Positions 1 through 10,631 of a stretch of DNA of 32,577 nt are shown one piece after another. The stretch comes from Kiloniellaceae bacterium (GTDB lineage Bacteria > Pseudomonadota > Alphaproteobacteria > Kiloniellales > J153), in the NCBI GenBank assembly GCA_021776055.1, contig JAJFGP010000164.1:1-32577 (forward strand), given 5' to 3'. The notes under the pieces were generated by a model that made no database searches, was not told the origin of the DNA, and saw only the letters and a list, made by a program, of their open reading frames with translations. The position numbers were made by a program, and so were the translations under genes. Position 1 is the stretch's first letter. Each line of letters begins with the position of its first letter.

Positions 1-1932
1 CTCGAAAGCCGACTTTGCGACCTTGGCCATACCGATGGTCTCAAAGGCGGCAGCGACCGGTGGCATGGGTCCCCTCGGCCGTTTCGGATCGGCGGCATAG
101 CGGGTCAGCAATTCGGTGCAACCGCCCCAGGCAGGAATGACACCGACACCGGCTTCGACCAGGCCGACATAACTTTCCGCGTGCGCCTGAACCGCATCGG
201 CATTGAGCAGAAGTTCACAACCGCCACCAAGTGCCAGGCCGGATGGAGCAGAAACGACTGGAAACGTTGCGTTTTTTAGGCCGCGCAGAGCCTTTTGCCC
301 TTGCTCGACCATGCTTTCGATCATGGGCCACAAGCCGGTATTGGCGGCGAAGAGGGCGAGGCCCAGATTGGCACCGGCGGAGAAATGCGATCCCTCGTTG
401 TAGATCACCAGTGCCTTGTATTCTTTGCTCACGGTCTTAATCGCGGTTTCGACCATCGACAAAACATCGGGGTCGATGGTGTTGAGCTTGGTGTGCACCT
501 CAAGGCAGACGACCCCATCGCCGATGTCCCATAGACTGGCCGAGCCGTTCTTTTTGATCGGTTTCTGGGCACGCTTGATATCTTCGAGCAACAGGACGCC
601 CTCGGGCCGCGATACGTCGGTGTAGTCGCCGTCCAGGCTAAGGAACTGTAGGTGCCCCTCATGCACGCGGTAGAAGGAACCTTTGTCGGCGGCCAGGCGC
701 AGCAGCGGCGGAACGGTTTTGCCGTCTTTCTCTAAACCGGCAGCGAACTCCGCGGCGCCGAGGCGGTCGATCAGTTCGAAGGGGCCGTATTTCCAGTTAT
801 AGCCAAGGCGCATGGCGCGATCGACATCCGGCACCGTATCGGCGATCTCGGGCACGTGCGTGGCCGCGTAGGCGAGGATCTGGGAAAGCACTGCCCAGGC
901 ATACCGGCCGCCGCGGTCCGGGTGCGCGACCAGCGCCGAGAGGCCGCCCGCCTTGCTCGCCGCCAGACTTTCCAGGACCGGCTTGCTGGCGTTGGCGTAA
1001 TCGCCGGTATCCAGGTTGATGGCTTGTTTGACCCGCTTTCCGCTGCTGCTGTTCAGGCGATAGAAACCGCCTTTGCCTTTGCGCCCGGTGTAGCCGTCGG
1101 CAATCAATTTATCGAGCAGGGGCCAGGGGCGGCGGATACCGTGATAGGCATCTTCCGGCGGCAGGGCGGCGGCCAGGCTGGCATCGACCTTTGGCATAAG
1201 ATCGAGGCCGACCAAATCGAGCAGGCCGAAGATGCCGGTCTTGGGAATTCCCAGGGGCCGGCCCATGATCGCATCGGCTTCTTCCACCGTCAGCTTGTGA
1301 TCGATGGCCTCGACGGCGGCGCATTGCAGCCAGAAGCTACCGATGCGATTGGCGATGAAGCCGGGTGTGTCGTGGCAGACGACAACGCCCTTGCCCAGGC
1401 GGCGATCGGCGAAATCGCGGAGCGTGTTGAGCGCCTCGGGCCGCGTCTTAGGGCCGGCGACCAACTCAAGCAAACGCATGTAACGCGGCGGATTGAAGAA
1501 ATGAGTAATCAGGAAGTCGCCGGCGAAGCGTGCGGGCAGTCCGTCGACCAACGTGGCAAGTGGCAACGTGGACGTGTTGGAGGAAACCAACGAGCCCTCG
1601 CGGCGCACCGCGTCGATCTTTTTGTAGAGGGCCTGTTTGATCGCCAGGTCCTCGATCACCGCCTCGACGACCCAATCAACCTCGGCCAGCTTGTCCAGAT
1701 CATCCTCGGTGTTGCCGGGGGTGATCAGCTTGGCGGCGCGGGCGTGCATGAACGGGGCAGGGTCGGCCTTGAGCATCCGGGCGATGGCACCCTCGGCCAG
1801 GGCATTGCGGCCCTTACCGTTGCCGGAAGGCACGTCGAGAAGAAGAACGGGAATGCCGGCGTTCGCCAGATGCGCGGCAATGCCGGAGCCCATCACCCCG
1901 GCGCCGATGACCGCGGCGCGCTCGATTTGCAT
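1..1932 (-). CDS. 3-hydroxyacyl-CoA dehydrogenase / enoyl-CoA hydratase, FadN-like (C-terminus cut by window edge)
   Basis: Bifunctional fatty acid beta-oxidation enzyme: hydration of enoyl-CoA and NAD-dependent oxidation of 3-hydroxyacyl-CoA in the cytoplasm. The ATG at 1932-1930 opens 644 codons without a stop, and the frame continues past base 1. A Rossmann motif GAGVMGSG (residues 10-17) starts the dehydrogenase half, and HFFNPPRYM near residue 170 is typical of it. The hydratase half lies at about residues 490-644, with SHFSAGANLG (oxyanion-hole loop, ending at residue 524) and ALGGGCEL further on. The dehydrogenase-then-hydratase order matches Bacillus FadN (about 790 residues) and is the reverse of E. 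coli FadB, so roughly 130-150 residues should lie outside the window. The start codon overlaps the thiolase stop by one base (TAATG), indicating translational coupling. Family assignment is firm; chain-length specificity cannot be read. Confidence 0.93.
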   Translation of the reverse strand, partial: MQIERAAVIGAGVMGSGIAAHLANAGIPVLLLDVPSGNGKGRNALAEGAIARMLKADPAPFMHARAAKLITPGNTEDDLDKLAEVDWVVEAVIEDLAIKQALYKKIDAVRREGSLVSSNTSTLPLATLVDGLPARFAGDFLITHFFNPPRYMRLLELVAGPKTRPEALNTLRDFADRRLGKGVVVCHDTPGFIANRIGSFWLQCAAVEAIDHKLTVEEADAIMGRPLGIPKTGIFGLLDLVGLDLMPKVDASLAAALPPEDAYHGIRRPWPLLDKLIADGYTGRKGKGGFYRLNSSSGKRVKQAINLDTGDYANASKPVLESLAASKAGGLSALVAHPDRGGRYAWAVLSQILAYAATHVPEIADTVPDVDRAMRLGYNWKYGPFELIDRLGAAEFAAGLEKDGKTVPPLLRLAADKGSFYRVHEGHLQFLSLDGDYTDVSRPEGVLLLEDIKRAQKPIKKNGSASLWDIGDGVVCLEVHTKLNTIDPDVLSMVETAIKTVSKEYKALVIYNEGSHFSAGANLGLALFAANTGLWPMIESMVEQGQKALRGLKNATFPVVSAPSGLALGGGCELLLNADAVQAHAESYVGLVEAGVGVIPAWGGCTELLTRYAADPKRPRGPMPPVAAAFETIGMAKVAKSAFE

Positions 1933-3071
1933 TAGGCTGCCTCTAGGATCGTGGCAATACCTTGCCCGCCGCCGATGCACTGGGTTGCCAAGGCCAGGCT
2001 CTTGCCCTCGCGTTGGAGAAGCTGGGCGGCCTTGCCGGTGATGCGCGCACCGGTAGCACCCAGGGGATGGCCAAGGGCGATGGCCCCGCCGTCCAAGTTG
2101 ATTTTGCTTGGGTCGAGCTTCAGCTCTTCAATGCAGGCCAGGGCTTGGGCGGCAAAGGCCTCGTTCAACTCCACCACATCGATGTCGTCGATTTTCAGTC
2201 CGGCGCGCTCAAGGGCTTTGCGGCTGGCCGCGACCGGGCCGATGCCCATGATCTCGGGGGCACAACCGGCCACTGCGATCGCGCGCAAGCGGGCGAGCGG
2301 AGTCAGGCCATTGGCTTTGGCATAGTCCTCGGTGGTGACCAGCACCGCCGATGCCCCGTCGGTTAGCGGTGAGGACGTGCCGGCGGTCACACTGCCGTCG
2401 GTTTTGAAAGCGGGGGCGAGATCCGCGAGTGCTTTGGCATCTGTCCCCGAGCGGATGCAGCCGTCGGCATCCACCGTGCGGTTGCCCAGGCGGATGGGGA
2501 CGATCTCGTCGGTGAATTTGCCCGCTTGTTGCGCGGCCGCGGCGCGCCGGTGGCTTTCCACCGCAAGCTCCTCCTGACGCTGCCGAGGGATCTTATATTT
2601 TTCCGCCACATTCTCGGCGGTTTCACCCATGGATACGTAGGCTTGCGGAAAACGCTCGGCCAAACCGGGGTGCAGCATGGGGTTGAAGCCAGCCAAGGGT
2701 ACGCGGCTCATGGACTCGACCCCGGCGCAAATGAAAGCATCGCCTGCGCCCATTTGGATGGCCCCGGCGGCGAAGTGAATGGCCTGCATGGACGAGCCGC
2801 AAAACCGGTTGACCGTGGTGCCGGCGACCGACTGCGGCAATTCCGCCAGGAAGCCGACCAAGCGGGCGACATTCAGGCCCTGTTCGCCCTCCGGAAAGGC
2901 GCAGCCGACAATGAGATCTTCGATCCCGGTGGGGTCGATCCCGGTTTTGTCCAGCAGGCCGCGAACCACTTGGGCGGCAAGCTCGTCCGGCCGGGTGCGG
3001 GTCAGTTCACCCTTCTTGGCAAAATGGAATGGGGAGCGGACGTAGCCCGCGATGACCACGGATTTGTGCAT
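1932..3071 (-). CDS. fadA: Acetyl-CoA acyltransferase (thiolase, beta-oxidation)
   Basis: Thiolase of 379 residues that cleaves 3-ketoacyl-CoA with CoA to acetyl-CoA and a shortened acyl-CoA. The nucleophilic cysteine is Cys91 in VNRFCGSSMQ. The thiolase signatures NEAF (303-306), GHPLGATGAR (His335) and CIGGGQG (catalytic Cys365) are all present and in register. The ATG at 3071 was chosen because GGAAGG lies about 8 bases upstream and the protein then begins MHKSVVIAGYVRSPF, as thiolases do; the frame stays open further upstream but that part looks non-coding. It precedes the FadN-like gene with a one-base overlap, the usual two-gene thiolase/multifunctional-enzyme operon. A biosynthetic acetoacetyl-CoA thiolase is less likely given this partner. 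Confidence 0.94.
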   Translation of the reverse strand: MHKSVVIAGYVRSPFHFAKKGELTRTRPDELAAQVVRGLLDKTGIDPTGIEDLIVGCAFPEGEQGLNVARLVGFLAELPQSVAGTTVNRFCGSSMQAIHFAAGAIQMGAGDAFICAGVESMSRVPLAGFNPMLHPGLAERFPQAYVSMGETAENVAEKYKIPRQRQEELAVESHRRAAAAQQAGKFTDEIVPIRLGNRTVDADGCIRSGTDAKALADLAPAFKTDGSVTAGTSSPLTDGASAVLVTTEDYAKANGLTPLARLRAIAVAGCAPEIMGIGPVAASRKALERAGLKIDDIDVVELNEAFAAQALACIEELKLDPSKINLDGGAIALGHPLGATGARITGKAAQLLQREGKSLALATQCIGGGQGIATILEAA

Positions 3072-3184
3072 GCTCGGTACCTTCCGCGAGGGCCTTTCGG
3101 CAGGGGGCGCAGCGGGCGGTGCCGAATCGCCGCGGCAGCCAGTAATACAACCGCTACAATTAGTTGAATTTGGTGACGCAACCG

Positions 3185-4606
3185 TTAAGGGGCAACACCC
3201 TCCAGGGCCGGCATTTGGAAGGGGGCGATCTTTTCGTAGGCCCGGGCCGCGCGCAGCACCAGGGCGTCGGCATACAGGGGTCCTACGATCTGCAGCCCAG
3301 CCGGCAGACCCGCCGAGGTTAGGCCACAGGGGACGCTGGCGGCCGGTTGCCGGGTCAGATTGAAGGGGTAGGAGAACGGGGTCCAATCCACCCAGCGACC
3401 CTGATCGGCCCCAGCCGGTCGCTCCAGGCCAGCCTCGAAAGCCGGAATTGGCAGACTGGGGGTGAGCAGCAGGTGGTATGTCTCGTGGAATCGGCTCATG
3501 GCGACGCCGATGGCCTCGCGCTGCTTCACGGCGGCGAGGTAGTCGAGCAGGGTGTAAGAGGCTCCTTCAGCCGCGATGTCACGCAGGCCAGACTCGATGA
3601 CGGCTTTTTGCTCGTCGCTGAATCCGCTGAGCAGTGCGCCCGCGCCCGCGTACCAATGCATGCGGAACGGCTCGACGCAGTCCGGCAGGTCGGGGTCGAC
3701 CTCTTCCACCTGGGCGCCGAGGTCCGCGAAACGGTTGGCGGCTACGGCCACCAAAGTAGCGATCTCCGGGTCGACCGGATGGCCACCCAGGGTCGGGCTG
3801 AAGGCGATACGCAAACCTTTCACGCCGCGGTTCAGGCCGGCAGTGTAGTCCATGGATTTCCCGGCGCCCTGGGGCGGCAGGGCATACCAGTCGCGGCTGT
3901 CGGGCTCGGCGATCACTCCGAGCAGAATGGCCGCATCGGTTACCGTGCGCGTCATAGGGCCGATATGGGCAAGCGTGCCGAAGGGGCTAAGCGGATACGC
4001 AGGGACGCGGCCGAATGTTGGCTTGAGCCCGAAGATCCCGGTGAAGGCCGACGGAATGCGGACCGAGCCGCCACCATCGGTCCCAAGTGCTAGAGCGCCC
4101 ATCCCAGTGGCAACGGCAACCGCGGCGCCGCCACTGGAGCCGCCCGGTGTGCGTTCCGGGTTCCAGGGATTGCGCGTAATGCCGCTCAGGGCGCTGTCGG
4201 TCACGCCTTTCCAGCCAAATTCCGGTGTTGTTGTTTTGCCGAGCAGGACGGCGCCATGTTCGCGCAGGCGGGCGACGGCCGGGGCATCCTCGTCCCACGG
4301 TTGGTCGCGCGGTGTTACCTTGGAGCCTCTCAGGGTGGGCCAGCCCTTGGTGAGCAGGATGTCCTTGATTGACGTCGGGACACCATCGAGGCGGCCGCGC
4401 GGCGCCCCGAGGCGCCAGCGTTCCTCGGATTTACGCGCTTCCGCCAAGGCGTTATCCGCATCGATCAGGATAAAGGCGTTGAGTGCCGGATTATGTGCCT
4501 CAATCCGCGCCAAGGCGGCTTGTGTCGCCTCGATCGGCGAAAGGCTGCCGTCACGGTAGCGGGCGATCAGATCCTGTGCCGATAGAAGCGCGATGTCGTC
4601 CGGCAT
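3185..4606 (-). CDS. Amidase signature family hydrolase
   Basis: Amidase of 473 residues from the amidase-signature superfamily, which hydrolyses C-N bonds with a Ser-cisSer-Lys triad. The triad is visible: Lys81 in PTSIKD, cis-Ser157 in PGGSSGG and the nucleophile Ser181 in GGGSVRIP, with the 24-residue spacing between the two serines seen in the family. The ATG at 4606 is preceded by AAGGAACAGGGG at a suitable distance. The next gene on the strand (thiolase) starts 113 bases after the stop, so co-transcription is possible. The GatB/GatC partners of glutaminyl-tRNA amidotransferase are absent and the C-terminal half is not GatA-like, so a stand-alone amidase acting on a small amide is the better call. 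Substrate unknown. No signal peptide. Confidence 0.9.
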   Translation of the reverse strand: MPDDIALLSAQDLIARYRDGSLSPIEATQAALARIEAHNPALNAFILIDADNALAEARKSEERWRLGAPRGRLDGVPTSIKDILLTKGWPTLRGSKVTPRDQPWDEDAPAVARLREHGAVLLGKTTTPEFGWKGVTDSALSGITRNPWNPERTPGGSSGGAAVAVATGMGALALGTDGGGSVRIPSAFTGIFGLKPTFGRVPAYPLSPFGTLAHIGPMTRTVTDAAILLGVIAEPDSRDWYALPPQGAGKSMDYTAGLNRGVKGLRIAFSPTLGGHPVDPEIATLVAVAANRFADLGAQVEEVDPDLPDCVEPFRMHWYAGAGALLSGFSDEQKAVIESGLRDIAAEGASYTLLDYLAAVKQREAIGVAMSRFHETYHLLLTPSLPIPAFEAGLERPAGADQGRWVDWTPFSYPFNLTRQPAASVPCGLTSAGLPAGLQIVGPLYADALVLRAARAYEKIAPFQMPALEGVAP

Positions 4607-4800
4607 GGCCCCTGTTCCTTGTTGAGGGTTGGAAGTGGGTGGATTCCTGACATACCGTGATACGCTTGTCGAGAGTGCCGCCGGTTCGTGACAGATCTCC
4701 CCTGGTGTAGGCCCGCCGGGGTGCCCATGTTCTAGGTTCGACGTCTTGGAAAAGGATATGTCCACGGGATGCCACCACGGGCAGGAGGGCGAGACCAGAC

Positions 4801-5100
4801 ATGACGAGGAAATACGGCGGTTTGACAGCCGCGACTCTGATAGGAGTCAGCTTGGCGATGGCGCCCGGGATGGGCGCTGCCGACGAGCCAAGTCAGCGGG
4901 AACGCGCGGAGGAGTTTGCGCGCCAGGGGGTGGAGAGACTGATGCAAGCGCTCGATCTGCTTGTCGAGTCCATTCCCCAGTACGAGTTGCCATTTGTCGA
5001 CGAGAATGGAGATATAATTATCCGTCGCCGGCAAGATGCTGGGCCGGAGAAATCGGCTCCGAGTACACGTGTTCCCGAGGCTGATAGTACGGATACGTGA
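4801..5100 (+). CDS. Small exported protein, conserved hypothetical
   Basis: Predicted 99-residue protein. An N-terminal signal peptide is clear: basic MTRKYGG, a hydrophobic stretch to about residue 21, and cleavage after the Ala-rich GMGAADE segment (about residue 27). The mature part is short: an amphipathic helix (about 34-58, EEFARQGVERLMQALDLL), then SIPQYELPFVDENGDIIIRR, then a Pro/Ser/Thr-rich tail. The phrase IPQYE-P-(x)-ENGDIIIRR is familiar from small alphaproteobacterial periplasmic proteins of unknown function; that is recollection, not a search. GGAGGG lies about 10 bases before the ATG. It is divergent from the amidase and convergent with the sensor kinase, so it appears monocistronic. 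Function unknown; a periplasmic accessory role is inferred only from export. Confidence 0.75.
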   Translation: MTRKYGGLTAATLIGVSLAMAPGMGAADEPSQRERAEEFARQGVERLMQALDLLVESIPQYELPFVDENGDIIIRRRQDAGPEKSAPSTRVPEADSTDT

Positions 5101-5117
5101 ACGAGCGACCGGGCGGC

Positions 5118-8100
5118 CTATGCCGCGTTGGCATTGCCGATGAGGCGATCGGCGGGCAAGCGGATCGTTGCGATCGAACCTGAGCCGATCTCGCTGGTGA
5201 TCATCAATTCGCCGCCATGAGTTTCCATAAGGGCACGGCTCAGCGGTAAGCCGAGACCGGTACCCTCGGCTGAGCGGCTGAGCGTCGAATCGGCCTGAAC
5301 GAATGGTTCCATGACGCGCTCGAGATCGGTTTGGGCAATACCGATACCGGTGTCGATAACCCGCAGGATCATGCCGTCGCCGGGTTCGCCTCTGAGTTCG
5401 ACGGTGATCCCGCCTTTTTCAGTGAACTTGACGGCGTTGGAAAGTAGGTTGAGCACGACCTGCTTCAAGCGCCTTCGGTCGGCGCGGACCTGAATGTTTT
5501 CCTGCGGCAAATCAGTTTCGACCGTCAGGTTCTTTTCCGTTGCCCGCGGGCGTATCAGACGCAGGCACGCCTCGATGATGTCGGCCATTTCCACAACTTC
5601 CTCGGAGAGCTCTATCATACCGGCCTCGGCCTTTGATACGTCGAGGATGTCGTTGATGAGTTCCAGTAGATGCCGGCCACTATGTAGAATATCGCCGGCG
5701 TAATCTTTGTAATTGGCATGGCCCATCGGGCCAAAGAGCTCTTGCATCATCACTTCGGAGAAACCGATGATGGCATTGAGCGGCGTGCGCAACTCGTGGC
5801 TCATGGTGGCCAGGAATTCGCTCTTCGTCCGGTTGGCGTATTCGGCCGTTTCCTTGGCCGCGAGAAGTTGGTGTTCAGCCCGCGTACGCTCGATCACGCG
5901 GCCGATCTGCGTGCCGACGTGGGTCATCACCTCAAGGGCCATCGGATTCAACTCGGTCGGTACATCGGAGAAGAACTCGAGAACTCCGGCGACCTCGGTG
6001 CCAATGGTGATCGGAAAACCGAATGCCGCGTGTATTCCGATGTCAGATGAGATGCGAACCCTTTTGAAATTCCCTTCCTTGCCGATATCGGCAATCCAAC
6101 TCGCCTCCCTACTCTCCAGGATATGTCCCGGCATTCCGACGCCGCGGGCGAAGCGAGTTGCCATCGTGATCTCGCGAAACTCCTCAAACCGCGGGGCATC
6201 GGCGAGGGACCAGATCGGGCTGGGCACAAGTTCGTTGGCATGATCCTCGGCAAGTAGGTAGGCATGGCCGACCGGCCAACCGGTATGACGACAAACTTCG
6301 TCCAGACACACCTGCAGCGCACTCTCGATCGAAACGGCTTCGTTTGCGGCCGCGGCGACCGCTTTTGACAGTTCGATGAAGACCGTCCGTTGACGCAAGG
6401 CTTCCTGCGCTTGCTTGCGTTCCGTAATGTCACGCATCGCACCGATGAAAAGACGGCGCCCGCCGTGGCGCATCTCCGTGACCGAGAGCTCTACCTCGAC
6501 GGTCGAGCCGTCTTTTCGTGATCCGGTGACCTCTCGGCCTGCCACTCCAAGGATATTCGACTTTCCAGTCTCGACGTATTGTTGAAGATCGTTATCGTGT
6601 TGACCGCGCATGGGCATGGGCATGAGCAATGAGACATTGCGGCCGATAAGCTCTGCCGCATCGTATCCGAACAATGCTTCGGTTGCTGGGTTGACTGAGC
6701 CGATGATGCCCAATTGATCGATCGTCACAAGGCTGTCCGCGACATTGTCCATGATCGCTCGGATTCGCTGCTCGCTTTCCCGGATCGCCGATTCGGCCCG
6801 CCGTTGTTCCGTAACATCCTGTACGGTGCCGCGAAGGAAGGCCGGTGTAATATTACCGTCGAACTCCACCTCGCCCTGCTCGTGTACGATGCGTTCGTTG
6901 CCATCGGGCAAAACGATACGGTGGTCAATGCTGTAAACTGTTCCGGAAAGGGCCCGGCGCGCGGCTAGTTGAACGAAATCGCGATCGTCCGGGTGAATGC
7001 GGCGGAAAAAATTGTCGTAAGTACCGTCGAAATCTTCAGGTGTGATCCCGAAAATGCGATAGGTCTCTTCCGACCACGTCAACTCATTTGTAACCAGATT
7101 CCAATCCCAATTACCTAACCGCGCGATACGCTGCGCATTCGTTAGGCTGGCCTCGCTCTTGCGGAGCGCGTCTTCTGATTTTCGACGTTCGGTGATGTCA
7201 GCGTAGGTCGTGACAAAACCACCATTGGGCATTTTTGTGCCGCGAATCTCGAGAACAATGCCATCTGGTCGTACACGCTCTATTTGATGAGGGGCGAACT
7301 TTCGAGCCAATTCGACCCGTTCGCGCACTTGTTCCACGACGTCGCCGGGACCGTATTCGCCACGCTCCGCGTTGTAACGGATGAAATTCTCAAACGGATC
7401 GCCAGGGCTAAAAAGTTCAGGCGGAAATTCAAGCAACTCAAGGAAACGGTGATTGAATGCAACAATGTTGAGTTCGGTATCGGCGACACTGATGCCTTCG
7501 GCCATGTTTTCGAATACGGTTTCAAGTAAGTTGGCGGTCTGGTGGTGCTCCAACTCGGCTGTCACTTCGGCCGTCACATCGCGACCACTGCCACGATAGG
7601 CGGTGAGTTGCCCCTGTTGGTCATAGGCGGGTTTGCCGGAAACACGAATGTAGGCATCGCCTCGGTCCGGCGATCGGTAGCGAAATTGTAAATCGCGGAA
7701 GGCTTCTCCGGCGGCCATGTATTCGCCAATGGTAGCGCTGTGGTCGGGTTCGGCGACTCCACTCCATAAATCCTGGCGCAATTTTCCGATGGGTGATTCC
7801 GACTCTCCGCCGATTGTCCCCCAAATGTCGTCGATCGTGCCATTGGCGGAGTAGTATGTGAATCGCTGATCGAGGTCCGTCTCCCAGAACCAGTCGGACG
7901 CTGATTCGGCGAAGTCTCGGAATCGAATTTCGCTTTCGCGCAGAGCTTCTTCGGCTCCTTGCTGTTGAATGGCGATACCAACCCAGCGGGCAATGATACT
8001 CATCAACTCGTGCTGTTCTGTGTCCAGAAAATCCGGTCGATCATTGATGGCAAAGACGTGCCCGACCAACCGGCCACCGGCGTCGCGGATTGCGTGGCCG

Positions 8101-9914
8101 CGGTAGCTGGCGGCTCCGACCTCGCGAAGAAAGGTGTCTTGCGGAAAACTTTCGGCAACCTGATCTGGGTAGAAGCAATATTCCCGTCCATTGGCAACAT
8201 CAGCGCAAGGCGTGTCTGCGAGAGCGTATTCAAATGGCTCAGCTGGCGCATCGGTATCCCACATTGCCAGGACTTTGGCGTGGCCGTTGCTGCGGAAGCG
8301 ACTTATGCCAGCCCAACGGTATCCCAGCCCGAACGCTAGCGCCCTGACGGCCGCATCGAGGAAATTTATCTCCCCGGTGCCACCCTCGACCAAAATCGCG
8401 AGAGCCTGCTCGCGCCGCTTGAGCAGTGTAATTTCGGTCCACGACGTGATGGTGCCGCCCTCGGTGGTCTTGGTTTCGCCGATCTGGACCCAGCGACCGT
8501 CGCGTTGCTGTTGCTGCAAAGGCTCGCTTGATGGTTCGCGGTGGGCGGCTAGGCGCTGTTGTATAAAGGCTTCGTGGTCATGGTTGATGGCGAAAAGATC
8601 TATTTCCGCTGCGCCGCGCAGGATTTCCTCGAAGGTGTTACCGGGAACCATAAGGTGTCCGGCGTCAGGGTAGATGACCTTGTGTTTGCTGTTACAGAAG
8701 ACAAGTCGGTCCTCGGCGTCGAATAGGGCAACGCCATGCGGCATGCTTTCGACGGCGTCGCGCAGACGTTGATCCAGCCGCACCGCTTGCTGTCGTGCCT
8801 CGAACTCAGGCGTTAGATCCGTGCCCGTACCTCTGTAGCCCAAAAATTTGCCGTCGGAGCCGTACGCCGGTTTACCGCTGACTCGTATATGGCGCATCCT
8901 GCCATCGGCACCTGCAAGGGTGTATTCGAGGTTTCGGAAATGCCGCCGAGCGTCCAGGTCCTCAAGGTGTTGTTGCCAGGTTGTCTCATTTGGATCGCCA
9001 CCCAGCAGTTCACGCCGGGTCTTGCCGATCATATCGGGCCCTTTCAAGCCGGTGACTTGCTCGAGCCGTTCGGAAAAGAATGTGAAGCGAAGATCCGGCC
9101 CTGTTTCCCAGATCCAGTCCGCGGCGACCTCCGCAATATCTCGGAAACGTTGCTCGGATGCCTCGATTTGGCTCGCGGCGGTGCGGCTTACCCAGTTCTC
9201 GCGCTGCTGCGCAACAATGAGTAGGCTTGTTAGCGTAAAAAGAGATAGGCCGAGGTCTCCAGCCAACGACCAACTGCTGGCCCACAGACTAGTTTCGCGG
9301 CCGGAGCTGATTGCACTCTGGATGCCAAAACCCTCGATCGCGTGGACGGTGTCGCCCATCAGGTACGCGATTGTGAGGGAAAGCGGGATGACTACAGCGG
9401 CGTACCCATACCATCCATCGGTGCGGTGCCGAGAACGGAATAGCCACAGCATCGTGATGAAAGCGGCGGTCGCTGTTGCTAGAAGAACGATCTCAATAAG
9501 TTCTGATGCCGGCTGGAACATCGTTCCGATGACAATGGCGCCGCTCGTCAGCAAGGCAGCCATGACAAACGTTGGCGGATGCCGCTTGTCGCCGATGAAC
9601 CGTAGGCAACCTGCCAGCATGAGTAGAGAGACAGGTGCGTGGCCGCCATCGCCGATAAGATCGGCATGCACATTGAGCATTGAGTCGGAGATTGCAATCA
9701 GGGCAAGGCGCAAGGCCTCGACCGATAGCGCCGCGGCCCACCAGAAAAGCGCGGGGTTGCCCATGCGCTGACGGGCGAATAAATACATGAAGCCGGCCAG
9801 TTGGGCCGAGACGATCGCGCCAGCGACAGCAAGGGTATCGGCGAAAATATCTTGCACCCTGGGGCCTGTAAAGTCTTTCCATGTTGCGCGCTGCGGCGGA
9901 CAAATGCCACCCAC
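5118..9914 (-). CDS. Large membrane-bound multi-PAS/GAF sensor histidine kinase
   Basis: A 1598-residue sensor kinase. Residues about 25-235 form around seven hydrophobic segments (membrane sensor). Then follow PAS1 (252-370), PAS2 (381-500), GAF1 (515-650), PAS3 (661-785), PAS4 (792-910), PAS5 (921-1040, WDWNL type), PAS6 (1046-1168), GAF2 (1178-1345), HisKA with phospho-acceptor His1373 in [10 protein letters not shown], and HATPase_c with N1489/N1493, DTGIGI (1521-1526) and GTGLGL (1551-1556). It ends without a receiver domain, and no response regulator gene lies in the window, so its partner is elsewhere. PAS1/PAS3 are near copies of each other, pointing to module duplication. The start is uncertain: the GTG at 9914 lacks a good ribosome site, and the GTG at 9857 (before [10 protein letters not shown]) is an alternative. 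It lies 122 bases downstream of apt on the same strand. Confidence 0.93.
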   Translation of the reverse strand: MGGICPPQRATWKDFTGPRVQDIFADTLAVAGAIVSAQLAGFMYLFARQRMGNPALFWWAAALSVEALRLALIAISDSMLNVHADLIGDGGHAPVSLLMLAGCLRFIGDKRHPPTFVMAALLTSGAIVIGTMFQPASELIEIVLLATATAAFITMLWLFRSRHRTDGWYGYAAVVIPLSLTIAYLMGDTVHAIEGFGIQSAISSGRETSLWASSWSLAGDLGLSLFTLTSLLIVAQQRENWVSRTAASQIEASEQRFRDIAEVAADWIWETGPDLRFTFFSERLEQVTGLKGPDMIGKTRRELLGGDPNETTWQQHLEDLDARRHFRNLEYTLAGADGRMRHIRVSGKPAYGSDGKFLGYRGTGTDLTPEFEARQQAVRLDQRLRDAVESMPHGVALFDAEDRLVFCNSKHKVIYPDAGHLMVPGNTFEEILRGAAEIDLFAINHDHEAFIQQRLAAHREPSSEPLQQQQRDGRWVQIGETKTTEGGTITSWTEITLLKRREQALAILVEGGTGEINFLDAAVRALAFGLGYRWAGISRFRSNGHAKVLAMWDTDAPAEPFEYALADTPCADVANGREYCFYPDQVAESFPQDTFLREVGAASYRGHAIRDAGGRLVGHVFAINDRPDFLDTEQHELMSIIARWVGIAIQQQGAEEALRESEIRFRDFAESASDWFWETDLDQRFTYYSANGTIDDIWGTIGGESESPIGKLRQDLWSGVAEPDHSATIGEYMAAGEAFRDLQFRYRSPDRGDAYIRVSGKPAYDQQGQLTAYRGSGRDVTAEVTAELEHHQTANLLETVFENMAEGISVADTELNIVAFNHRFLELLEFPPELFSPGDPFENFIRYNAERGEYGPGDVVEQVRERVELARKFAPHQIERVRPDGIVLEIRGTKMPNGGFVTTYADITERRKSEDALRKSEASLTNAQRIARLGNWDWNLVTNELTWSEETYRIFGITPEDFDGTYDNFFRRIHPDDRDFVQLAARRALSGTVYSIDHRIVLPDGNERIVHEQGEVEFDGNITPAFLRGTVQDVTEQRRAESAIRESEQRIRAIMDNVADSLVTIDQLGIIGSVNPATEALFGYDAAELIGRNVSLLMPMPMRGQHDNDLQQYVETGKSNILGVAGREVTGSRKDGSTVEVELSVTEMRHGGRRLFIGAMRDITERKQAQEALRQRTVFIELSKAVAAAANEAVSIESALQVCLDEVCRHTGWPVGHAYLLAEDHANELVPSPIWSLADAPRFEEFREITMATRFARGVGMPGHILESREASWIADIGKEGNFKRVRISSDIGIHAAFGFPITIGTEVAGVLEFFSDVPTELNPMALEVMTHVGTQIGRVIERTRAEHQLLAAKETAEYANRTKSEFLATMSHELRTPLNAIIGFSEVMMQELFGPMGHANYKDYAGDILHSGRHLLELINDILDVSKAEAGMIELSEEVVEMADIIEACLRLIRPRATEKNLTVETDLPQENIQVRADRRRLKQVVLNLLSNAVKFTEKGGITVELRGEPGDGMILRVIDTGIGIAQTDLERVMEPFVQADSTLSRSAEGTGLGLPLSRALMETHGGELMITSEIGSGSIATIRLPADRLIGNANAA

Positions 9915-10036
9915 CGGGCCATTTGGGATGATATGGCGTCAGCGCGAGCAGGGTTGCCCCGAGCTGGGACCTTGCCCCGTGCTTGGTTAAGTTGTCGTTA
10001 AGGTATGGCGGAGACCCGCTGCTTCCGCGGCAGCGC

Positions 10037-10552
10037 CTATTGGTCGTAGCTGACCAGGGTCGTGGTCGGAATATCCAGGCGCGCCCGGCCGTTCAGGAAG
10101 GCCAATTCGATGAGGCATGCGCAAGCCATCACTTCGGCGCCAGCCTGGCGCAGAAGCTGGGCGGCGGCATTCATCGTGCCGCCGGTGGCCAGGAGATCGT
10201 CCAGGAGGACTATTTTTTGCCCTGGCTCAACCGCATCTGCCTGAATCTCGATCGTATCCGTGCCGTACTCGAGATCATAGGTGTATGGCAGCGTGGCGCC
10301 GGGCAGCTTGCCCTGTTTGCGGACCATGATAAATCCGAGGCCGAGTTTGAGCGCCAATGGCGCCGCGACCAGAAATCCACGGGATTCTATGCCAGCCAAG
10401 ATATCCGGTTTGTGTGGGGTCACCGCCTCGGCAAGGCGATTCATTGTTTCCTGCCAGGCACCGGGATGTGCCAACAGCGTCGAGACATCGTAAAACAGGA
10501 TCCCTGGCTTCGGGAAATCCGGGATAGTCCGGATGTGGTCCTTTAGGTTCAT
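10037..10552 (-). CDS. apt: Adenine phosphoribosyltransferase
   Basis: Purine salvage enzyme of 171 residues: adenine plus PRPP gives AMP and pyrophosphate in the cytoplasm. It has the normal Apt length and the typical opening ([16 protein letters not shown]; most homologues have RD at the last two positions). The PRPP-binding loop [12 protein letters not shown] covers residues 115-126, and GIESRGF (54-60) is the conserved pyrophosphate-side loop. The ATG at 10552 gives the standard N-terminus, although the upstream ribosome site is weak (GGGTCACC). The gene is divergent from the aminotransferase, with only 79 bases between the start codons, so both promoters must be packed into that stretch. 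The sensor kinase follows downstream on the same strand. Confidence 0.95.
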   Translation of the reverse strand: MNLKDHIRTIPDFPKPGILFYDVSTLLAHPGAWQETMNRLAEAVTPHKPDILAGIESRGFLVAAPLALKLGLGFIMVRKQGKLPGATLPYTYDLEYGTDTIEIQADAVEPGQKIVLLDDLLATGGTMNAAAQLLRQAGAEVMACACLIELAFLNGRARLDIPTTTLVSYDQ

Positions 10553-10631
10553 GCTGGTGACCCGTGTTGGGAAGCGTTGTATGTTGTTTGCCTGACCGAG
10601 CCACAGGAAGCAACAGGCGGGTTGAGAATCG

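Noticed and set aside
856-1935. Long open frame on the plus strand opposite the hydroxyacyl-CoA dehydrogenase gene
   Set aside because: It is antisense to a gene with clear catalytic motifs, has no recognisable domain, and its composition is what a GC-rich antisense frame gives.
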